Positions 26,251-56,521 of a stretch of DNA of 64,000 bases are shown here, piece after piece (positions within the stretch are counted from its first letter, which is position 1; each line of letters opens with the position of its first letter). The notes under the pieces are model-generated. The model saw nothing but the letters and a program-made list of their open reading frames with translations. It had not been told where the DNA came from and did no database searches. The position numbers and the translations under genes were made by a program. The stretch is from Cristatella mucedo (taxonomy: Eukaryota > Bryozoa > Phylactolaemata > Cristatellidae): positions 1,110,501-1,174,500 of the forward strand of contig WPIO01000057.1 in the NCBI GenBank assembly GCA_009760855.2. Reading direction: 5' to 3'.

Positions 26251-28069
26251 AATGTGGCTGATGAGTCTGATGACCTCTACCACGACCGGAGCAAAGGCAT
26301 CAGTCTGGCTTGCTAGGGAAGTTGACATGTTCTCAGCTGCTGATCTAGCATTCGCCAATCGGCAGGTAACAGTCTGCATATTTTAGCTTTTGCTGGCATG
26401 AAGGGAATGTGAGTAAAGGAGCTGATCGAACTCGGCAGTGCAAGGGTAGGGCCCAGTGGGATTGCTGGCAGTTGACGACTCACACCAGCAGGCAGCAGGA
26501 TCACGATCGGTTCAACTCTCACACTCAGCTCTCACACTCAGGCCCAGACCACACGAACCAGCACAAGCTGCTGCTGCTGCTGCATCGGTAGCAGAGCCGA
26601 AATGGCTGCGACCATATGGCCACTCGATCACACCAACAGGCCGGCACGGTCAGCTGCTGCCTGCTATGCCTGATTGCTTCAAGCTTTGCTGCTGCTGCTG
26701 CTGCTGGTGTTGTTGCTCAGACGGACATAGAGTAGAGACAGACGATGGTCTTGCTTAAAAACCACAATTTTGGCAACAGATTCTGCTTAGTCTACGAGGC
26801 AGTGTATTGCCCGGCGACAGTTGAGCTAATTTTGTCAACTTTCTTGGAGTTGGGCACGGGCTATGTTTTTTTTTACAAGCAATGGGCATCGAGTGACACT
26901 AGTGCACAAAGCAGGCCTAGGACACACACACACTCCCACACATGTGAGACTGACGCAAATCGACATTTGAACGTAGCTGTCCTCCACAGGCATATGCAGC
27001 GTTACCAGGCTGGTGTGCCAACAGACCTCCCCGTGAAAGTAAATGCTTATGTTTGTTCAAAACTGAGCTGGCAGGAAGCTGGTAGATGCACCTGATCCAA
27101 CAGCCCCTCGAAAACCATCTCGGCAAGCGTTTGCTTATTTACTCTGGAAATGAAGGTATGTGTAGAGGCTGTGTGCAGGCTGCATGCAGGCCGGCACGTC
27201 GATCCATTGCTTGCCCTGGCTGCGTCAAGCGTTCGACAATGCAGGTAACACATGATCAGCTAAGCTCACTCCCAGCTGACACAAAGTATGGCCCTAATCA
27301 AACAGGACATGAACCGTGTGAATAATAGAGTGCCTAATCCTGACACTCTGCAGCTAAAGGCAAAGGCGACTAAACTGGCAGCTCAGAGTAAATGACCAGC
27401 AGCCTGCAGGGCAGGCGAGCAGGAATGACGAGCCATACAGCCTCCAAGGCCACTGCTGGCTGGCCCCCCAATGCCACTGTCATTAGCCTGACGTGCCAAT
27501 CACTCTCGATCCCGAAGGCCGCAGGCAGAAAATGTCGAGCCCTGCACGGGGGGGGGGGGGGGAGGGGCCAATGTCCTTGCTTTCAGCCTTTCCTCGCAAG
27601 ATGCACCGGTTTGCTCATCATCATCAGCAGCAGCAGCATAAGTAGCGGCGGCGAAGGCAGCGGCAGCAATTGCTCACCTGGCTTTGGCTGGCTCGTGTCC
27701 TGGCATAACGTCTGGCAAAGCCTCTACGCCCCTCGCTGCTGCTGCTGCGCTGCCCTGTGCAGCTTACAGCATCTTTGACAGAGGCAGCGATACCTGCAAC
27801 AGAGAGGTGCAAGCATGCTGGAGCTCCAGCTGACAAGCTGCTGCTGCTGCTGCTGCAGTCCTGCCATGCCCCAGCTCCTCGGGCATGACAGGACTCCAGC
27901 ATCACAATCAACGCACGTGTGCAGGCGGCGGTGCGAGCGCATGGACCCAAGTCAAAATGCCATCGCTACACAATTGGCACTCCAGCTCGGCCTACAGTAG
28001 CTCCAGCCCGATCGTGTCAGAGCACTCGGTCAGTACTTGAAGATTATGAGCAAGTAGCAAAGGGATGGA

Positions 28070-28224
28070 CTAAAGTGCTCGAAACAGAGGCAAAGAGCCA
28101 GAGAAGTAAGAGACTCTACAGGAGAAGCGAGAGCAGTGAGATAGAGAAGACAAAAAAGGACAGAAAAAGTAAAAAAAAGAGTAACACTGGGAGGGAAAGA
28201 GAGACAGATGACTTAGAGATTGAT

Positions 28225-28318
<94 letters not shown>
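28070..28318. repeat. Polypurine block ending in (GA)n
   Basis: About 150 nt of A/G-rich non-repetitive sequence followed by about 44 GA units (28,230-28,318). No gene is seen here. Confidence 0.94.
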
Positions 28319-28321
<3 letters not shown>

Positions 28322-28799
28322 GTACAGTAAAGATATAGATGACCCAGTGACACAAAAGAGACTGGTCGAAAGAGAATGAAGATATGTGCCGGTAAGAGAC
28401 AGACAGAGATGAAAAGAGACAGTTGACTAAGACACAAAAGAGTGATGGACAGATAAGCTTGTAACAGCTAGCAGTAGTTTAGCATCGCTATGGTGCCCCA
28501 TCATACTTCGGTTACAGAGAGTAGGGGGCCTCTACACAGAGCAGCCGGCAGCAGATCGAGGTCAGTTGCAGGCACTCCTCTCAGCAGATGCACTCCGATG
28601 GAGCAGACGAAAGAAGAATGAAACAGGAGCCAACGAACTCGAACCGTATCCCTCACATGTCGAGGCTTCCACGGGCAGGTCTCGAGTGAGGTAAAAGAGA
28701 AAGCTGCTGAGAAGGAAGGAGTAAGGGGGGAAGCTGAGGTGGAAAGAGCAGGAAGGTTGGTGTGTGTGGGGGCGAGAGACCACCGCGGCAAACGCGTCG

Positions 28800-28985
28800 A
28801 GTCACGTAGGTGTTAGCGAACGGAGCTGATTTTATTGCGTCGGAAAATCCATAAATTTCCCCCTCCGCTGCAGCTCCCTTTAATCTATATGCTTTTGTGG
28901 ACAAATTAATGGTAAATCCAGCGCCAATCAATAGGCTCGAGACAAACGGCTCATTGTTCGAGAATTGTAATGAAAAATGGATGAG
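28800..28985. promoter_or_regulatory. Candidate conserved non-coding element
   Basis: A compact stretch of balanced, non-repetitive sequence between a purine microsatellite and a CpG-rich block. It is dense in developmental-type sites: AATTAATGG homeodomain core, TTTATTGC, CTTTAATC, ATATGCTTTTG (POU-like), ATTGTTC (SOX-like), and CGGAAAATCC. It has no coding signature, resembles no other stretch in the window, and I cannot identify it. The call is inference from composition. Confidence 0.3.
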
Positions 28986-31130
28986 AACTCGCGAAACACG
29001 TCACTCCCCCCCTCAGAGTCGCACCGCTCCACCGACGCCAACCCCCCCCCCCCGAAGACGGTGTGTGTCTGGCTGCCCACAACAGCCGCACAGACACGCC
29101 ATCGACATGTCAGGGGGGTTGCTGGTAGCACAGCTGCTGGGGGAGGCAGGGCGCGAACCGCGAGTTTCGTAGCGCCCTCCGCCTGGGGCGCAAGCGCTTC
29201 GCTGCCGCAGGTTCAGCCTCCCCCCCCAGACCGTCACGACCGGCACTCCCGTCAGCAGCCGACCCGCAAGGTTGAGGACGGGGGGGGGGTTTGGAGACGC
29301 CCGCGGTCTGTCGCTTCGCCGCGACCCATTGCCGAAGCGACTGAGCCAGACGGACGTCGAGTGGCAAATCCGGGCCGTCGTATTGACTCGGACGGCTTAG
29401 CAGTCCGAAATTCCCGATAGCTCGGGCGCTTATCACGCACGCGAGCGCCCTCGCGCGCCGCCGCGCTCGCGCTGCGAGACGCCAGCGGAGGCCGATCGTA
29501 TCGCTCGCGCCTGTTTTCCTTGGTAATTAGAAAACCCCGGCGCTTCGAGCCGCAGCGCTCGCTGTGAGCGCGAGCTCGGCAGCTCGCTCGCTTCGCTTTC
29601 GCCTCCTCGAGCGCAGCGCAGCGAGCGAGCTGCCAGAAGCAAGCGGCTCAGTGTTCAAACATAATCGCCTTCACACACGGAGGGCTGTTAAAGGTACAAA
29701 AGCGTCCGAGTAGCGGCATTCAGGCTCTCTCGCCGTTAGGTAAACGCAGACACTTTCTTAGGCACCCTTTCAGACCTTTGTAACTTATCATTAGCGCTCG
29801 CGTATGAGAAACCATTGTGCCTTAGCTAGGATTTTATTTGCCATTTGCATAGCGGCACGTCTGAACGCCTACCGTCGAGCGCCCGACATGAAACCGGCCT
29901 GTTAGGTAGCTCTCAATAACGCAGCGGCGGTGGCAGCTCGGTCGGCCTCCGGTCGAGCGAGCGCATTGTTTAGCTCTAGCGGGCGCAATAGGCGGCCACC
30001 CTCCTCGAGAGCGATTGTCCGTGAAAATTCGAGGGCTTTCTTGGGGCACGTCTAAATGAAACGGCGAAGCGTGAGGAAGAACGCCCGAGAGCAGCAGCGA
30101 GATCCCCTCGCGCTGCAAGCGAAAACGAACGAACGCACGCACGCAAGCCACGACGCTAGAAACGCGAGGCGAGCTGGCGCAGCCGCCGCTGCCCCGAGAA
30201 GCGATAGCGCGTCCGCCCGCCGCCCGCTCTCCGCGACGACTTCCGTCAAACGGCGCGGCGCCCGTTACACAGTCGATAGTCGAGCGCTTCCTTTCGCAAA
30301 ATTCGATCTCGCACGCCCCAAGCACGGCAGCTCGCGAAACGTCGATTGCATTGGGATTGAGGGGAAGGAAGGTTGGGCGAGAATTAGGCGGAGCGTTACG
30401 TAACAGAGAGGCCGACTGCGCTCGCCGCGAGCGAGGCGAACGCCTTCGGTGAAACCGCAGGCGCCCAGGAGCGGGGGCGAAGGCGAGCCGTCCTACGGTG
30501 CGGCGACGCGAAGCAGTTGGCGCGAGATGCGCTCGCAAAAAAGGCGCCTTCGCTCGCGCGAGGACAGCGGACCTGGCCACAGGAGCGCGACCGCCGATCG
30601 CCTCGGCGGCCGCCTCGCGAGAAGCGTCGCTAAAAACCAGCGCCCGCTGTCTCGACTCTCGCCGAACGAATCGGATAGTAGGAGCTACGAAGTCGGAATC
30701 TTCTGGAAAAAAAAGTCGAGCCCGCGGCCCCGACAGCCCCCAGCTCCGAGCGGCGAGATTTTTGATCGGAACGAGAAAGCGAACGCACGATGGGGGAGTG
30801 GGGCTCCGCCTGGCATCGGCCAGCGACGAACAGCACGCGACGCGGGAGTTACGTCGTCCGGCTAACTCTCCCTCGCTCGCCCTCTCTCTTCCCTCTCCCT
30901 GTTTCTTGATACTCGCCCGCATCTCGAAATCCGGGTCGCGGCGGCAGCGCGCTAGCTACTAGCCACCGGGGCAAATTCGCTAGCAGACAGCGTGGAAAGC
31001 AGTCACGCATACTCACCGGCATCGCTCGCAAAGACCACGGCTGCCGCCGGCTGCCCGACGAAGCACGAAGAAGTTCGCGAGCGTTAGCGTAGGCTGGTCG
31101 CGGAGCTCTTACCTTTGCGACCACGTCCGC
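28986..31130. promoter_or_regulatory. CpG-rich block between divergent NEK10 and TYW1
   Basis: The most G+C- and CpG-rich part of the window (densest at 29,400-31,000), positioned between two genes transcribed away from each other. This fits a CpG-island-type promoter region for one or both. A strong donor on the minus strand (CGCAAAG/GTAAGAG, exon side ending at 31113) could belong to an untranslated or N-terminal NEK10 exon. Long open frames on both strands, including 30922-29834 on minus (362 codons, Arg-rich), are expected from GC-rich sequence and match no family I know. Confidence 0.4.
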
Positions 31131-33593
31131 CAGCCACCTTGCGCAGGTGTTAGCGAAGTAGCCCGATCGATAACAATATGGCAGCTATTGCCAGGTAGTT
31201 TGTAAACAATGACTCAATTAGCTCTATTATAATGGAGAGTTGAGCGGATGCCAAGCGAAAACCCCGCGCGGCCACTGTGCTATGCGCAAATTTACATGCG
31301 TGCAATAGCGCCAGGGTACTTACGTACTAAGGAAATAACGCGTCGGGCTAGCAGCGGCTAACGCGTCTGAGCTTGTGGTGACACCGGCGTCTCGCCGGCG
31401 CTAGCAGCCGAACCGGAGCCTCAATTTGCATCCGCTCAAACCAGCAGGTGTAACTCAAGGTGGCTATTAACCAGCACAATATATTTCATAAATAACTAAA
31501 ATAAATAAATCCGTACTATTGGTACCAGCGATCTGCATTAAAACATCGTTACACGTTTCTCTGCCGCACCGTAGACATACATCTCAAAGGCCAGCATGCG
31601 TAACGTTTGCTTCCGGTATCGCGGCGCGAATTCAACTCGTTCTCGTTTCTCGTAGCCCGCTCATGATCAGGTACGGTGCCAGAGTCCAGCTTCGCAGCCT
31701 TAGTATGATTACACCAAAAGAGTTAGTCCTTATTTCAAACTCTAAATTTTTCTTACAGCCGTTGCGGCCTGTCACAGCTGATTTAAGAAATTGAGATCCC
31801 TCTCCCCTCGCCGCTCGTCGGCAATGACATGCCAGCGCCAATGCGCGTGCTTTGCAGTAGGCGTGCGTCGCCTCTGTTCTGAAGAATGCATCGCTGCAGT
31901 GTATATTAGCTTTAATACCTTGCCCAAATTGCTTAGCTTTAGAGTCGCAGATCCCCCAATCGCTTTTCAAGAGCTCACCGCCGCTCGCTCAACTTCAAAA
32001 CACCTGGATGTTTGCGTCCGTCGTCTTAATGCCGTAATGAAATGTAATGTATCTCCGTCAGTAACTCCACAAAGTCATAAAGACCATGTGGGTGTTACGC
32101 AGGAGAGTTTTGTATAGCGCACTCACAGCCTAAGCGGCTTTCGGTACGCATTCGGTAGCCAACAGACTTCGTCTCACGCAACAAAGAGAAAGTGGGAAGC
32201 ATAGCAGAGTTAGGAGAGCAGTTGAGGTAGTGAGTAGCATAGAAGTAGCAGTTCAGGACCGCTGAAAAAGATGTGCCATAGTCGGCAGTTGGAGAGTAGA
32301 TGTCGTTGCGTAAGAATCGGCGCCCGCCTTGACTGCCTGCTGCATTTCAGATGTATCGCGTGCCTCCTATAGGGGAAGTCTGGTGCGATTGGTTCGTTCG
32401 CGAACCTGGCTTTTTAATTATTGATCTTGCCTTGAGCTGACGCGATGGATAGTCGGTGTTCTTCGACCGTCTTGTACTCCTAGCTTTTTGCCGGTTCACA
32501 CATACATTTTCTATGCTATTATCTGTAGACTTGTGCCTGCTGGCTGGGTTTCGCCCTTGTCACTGTATAACTCCCCACGGGGGAAGGGGAGGGGAGGCCT
32601 TGCGGGCTCCAGACGTCCAACCTTGGCACGCTCCGTGAAGATCTGAGATCGTGCACACTCAGTCACACTTGGAATGTGCTTTTGTAGCAACAGTTGGGCG
32701 GGCTTAGCTAACGTCAGGATAAGGTTGGTGCGTGGACACAGGTCGCAGTAAGCGTTAGTTTCTGCTGAATGCCCCCCCAGCTTTGTTGGGAATCGTGCTG
32801 CAAAAGAGGGTCTGAAATCTGGAACGTCGGAAATAGGGTCTGTGTCATGGATATATGACAAGTCTATCCTGAAAAAATCAAAGTTCTACAGAAGCCAAAT
32901 CATGCGATGTAGGACTCGAACAATGTTTGCAGAATCCCTGTGCAGGGGTTTTAAGGATTCTGCTTGGCACGTCTATTTCAGCTGTTTTGTAACACTGATC
33001 ACCATCATTATGAATACCACCTTTCTCTTGTTTTGGTTAAGAGCCCAGTCTTTATCGTCAAATAAATGCTGTCTGTTCAGTCTTATAGTTGAGTGGGATT
33101 CGTGTTACTGTATCATGATGACGATGGCAAGTCACGTGCAATTTCCGTGCCTTACGCTCCAGCAGTGCTTGCGGTCTCTTGAGGAAAAGCTCAATTGTTG
33201 GGGTGCTCTTGAGCTAACTTATGAGTTGAGCCACTCGGCTGTGATACAGAGTATGGGCAATAGGGCAGTACATTCCCAGTTTCAGTTTTGCTTGCACGTT
33301 TGCATATGTGTATGCAATGCATGCTTCTGAGACTAGTTCTTCAGTATACCAGGTGACCTCTCCACCAGCTGTTAGGGATAACCTAAGCCCTGCGATAGTT
33401 CCAGTGCATGGGCTAGTGAGAGCACTTAATAATAGTAATAATAGTAAAAAGACGACATTTGTATAGCCCCCCAAGAGACCTAAATCTCCATTTAGACACT
33501 CTACATATGCCGTAAGGCAGCATTTTAATGGGTAAGTGATTCATGCTCAGTGTCAGCAGACAGCACTCAATGTATTATTATTATAATGTGATG
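31131..33593. other. Intergenic, no gene seen
   Basis: Apart from the LINE family X end at 32,035-32,310, unique-looking sequence. A 162-codon frame at 32,842-33,330 (plus) resembles nothing I recognise and lacks coding bias; I do not call it. Confidence 0.5.
32035..32310 (-). mobile_element. 3' end of LINE family X
   Basis: Very close to the copy at 85-335 (same strand, same truncation), including GGTTCTGTAAAG-free 3' end and AATGTAATGTATCTCCGTCA on the plus strand. Intergenic. Confidence 0.82.
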
Positions 33594-33775
33594 AGTCGTT
33601 ATGGCACACTAGGTGAGGTGGTTGCTTTTCACGACCTCGGTCGCAAGGTCTTGGGTTCGAATCCTGCAATGGGTGTTCCTTTATTGCAGCTGCTAGTGGT
33701 GGTGATAGCCGTAAAGGCTGTTCTGTCACTATACAAAAAAGGCTTTTAAATTAGCTAGTATTTATTTGTTATTTA
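33594..33775 (+). mobile_element. SINE-A copy (tRNA-derived)
   Basis: TGGCACACTAGGTGAGGTGG, hairpin arms CACGACCTCGG/AAGGTCTTGG, GGGTTCGAATCCTGC (B box), GGTGATAGCCGTAAAGG body and AGGCTTTTAAATTAGCTAGT tail with T-rich end. Confidence 0.82.
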
Positions 33776-34172
33776 TTTATGTGCATTTCATATGCACACT
33801 CCTTATAGGCAGTTCGAACTGACAGTACATACGGCTACTTCATACCTACTGACCTAATGCTGTGAGCAACAGGTGGGTTTTGTAGCTTCTTTTTTTAAAT
33901 GTCAGGCAATGTCGTGGCATCGGTCGGTAGTGAGCAGCTATGGGAGCATACGAACTGAAGGCGCAGTCTCAAAAGGATTTGAGGATAATTTGAAGCTCAG
34001 CAAAACGATTTGAGACCCGGGAGCAGCTGGTACGATACCTTGCCTGAGTGGGAAATATTTCAGACTGTTCGGCAACAGCAAGATTGAAGGGACCCGCAAA
34101 AAGAATGAGAGGACCTCGAAGTCAACATTTGTCAATAATAGTCTGCTTGGGAAACGAAGCAGGTGCAGGAAG

Positions 34173-34176
<4 letters not shown>

Positions 34177-34240
<64 letters not shown>
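34177..34240. repeat. (TA)n microsatellite
   Basis: Thirty-two TA units directly abutting arm 1 of the inverted repeat. Confidence 0.97.
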
Positions 34241-34244
<4 letters not shown>

Positions 34245-34573
34245 TAATTCCAGTCAAGTCGGCCGGCTTTCGAAAAATGCCATCGCAAAATGCGAACATG
34301 CTTTGATAAGGATACCACACGCGAGCTAGCACTTCAGCTTCCACTTCCCAGCTACACTCCAGTAGCTTGCTACTTACAGTTGGTGCAAAACTATACCGCT
34401 AGGCTTGTCTGTCATGAAAGCCGCAAGTCCTATACTAACTAACTATATAAATATATATATATGTATATATATATTTATATAAGGATACCCGCGTGTGGTA
34501 TCCTTATCAAAGCATGTTCGCATTTTGCGATGGCATTTTTCTGAAAGTCGGCCGACTTGACTGGAATTAATGT
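34241..34573. repeat. 84-bp inverted repeat (foldback)
   Basis: Arm 1 at 34,241-34,323 and arm 2 at 34,490-34,573 are reverse complements over about 84 bp with one substitution and one single-base gap. The 166-nt spacer holds an inverted L2-like piece and AT repeats. A smaller hairpin (AAGGATACC, loop, GGTATCCTT) lies at 34,481-34,505. Confidence 0.95.
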
Positions 34574-34724
34574 GGCCATCTAGTGAAATTTCACTTTGGA
34601 GCAGGATACCCAGATTTCCTGCATTTCTGGCTAGTGAAGATATGTTGGCCGATGAATCTCATTTTTGAGGGCTAGGCTTTCCACTTTGTGAGGAACATTT
34701 AAGTTAGCCCATAAATAGTAAGCT

Positions 34725-34787
34725 GGTTTTTATCATCTTTGCAGCTTTCTTGTAAACTACAGCTCTGTCTTCATCTTACTTGTGTCC
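34725..34787 (+). promoter_or_regulatory. TYW1: Splice acceptor and 5' UTR of the first TYW1 coding exon
   Basis: A pyrimidine-rich tract ends in CAG at 34742-34744, giving a 43-nt leader before ATG 34788. It implies at least one upstream non-coding exon, possibly from the CpG-rich block. Confidence 0.55.
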
Positions 34788-56352
<21,565 letters not shown>

Positions 56353-56521
56353 CCGCCGAGTGGCACCGCCGTCCCAGGGGGGGGGGTTGTAGCCGCCGGA
56401 GCAACACCAGCAGCACTGCTCTGGCGTCCAGGCCCAGTGCCGGAGAGCTCCGGGTGGCTGGCACGCGGCCGGCAGAGCTGCCTGCCACCAGCTGCCGACG
56501 GCAGGTGCGCCTGCGCTGCTG

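Larger units (their letters stand above)
24666..28069. other. Intergenic, no gene seen
   Basis: Contains poly-C and poly-G runs (25,059; 25,945; 27,548), short (CTG)n/(CAG)n clusters near 26,570, 26,690 and 27,840, and one SINE-A fragment. Open frames up to 130 codons occur but show no family resemblance. Confidence 0.5.
33890..34740 (-). mobile_element. L2-like LINE remnant with internal inversion
   Basis: Minus-strand L2-like sequence on both sides (33,890-34,150, and 34,574-34,740 with the CCATCTAGTGAAATTTCACT stretch also seen at 53.5 and 60.8 kb). Between them a plus-strand piece (TTGGTGCAAAACTATACCGC then AGGCTTGTCTGTCATG) sits inside an inverted repeat, together with (TA)n at 34,177-34,240. 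Confidence 0.7.

Noticed and set aside
27600-27860. CAG/CTG clusters as a possible polyglutamine exon
   Set aside because: Short, broken by other codons, with no conserved flanking sequence or convincing splice sites.
29834-30922. 362-codon open frame on the minus strand
   Set aside because: Arg/Ser/Ala-rich with no family resemblance, in a CpG-rich block where both strands stay open by composition.
32842-33330. 162-codon plus-strand frame
   Set aside because: Cys/Phe/Ile-rich, no family resemblance, no splice context; probably chance.
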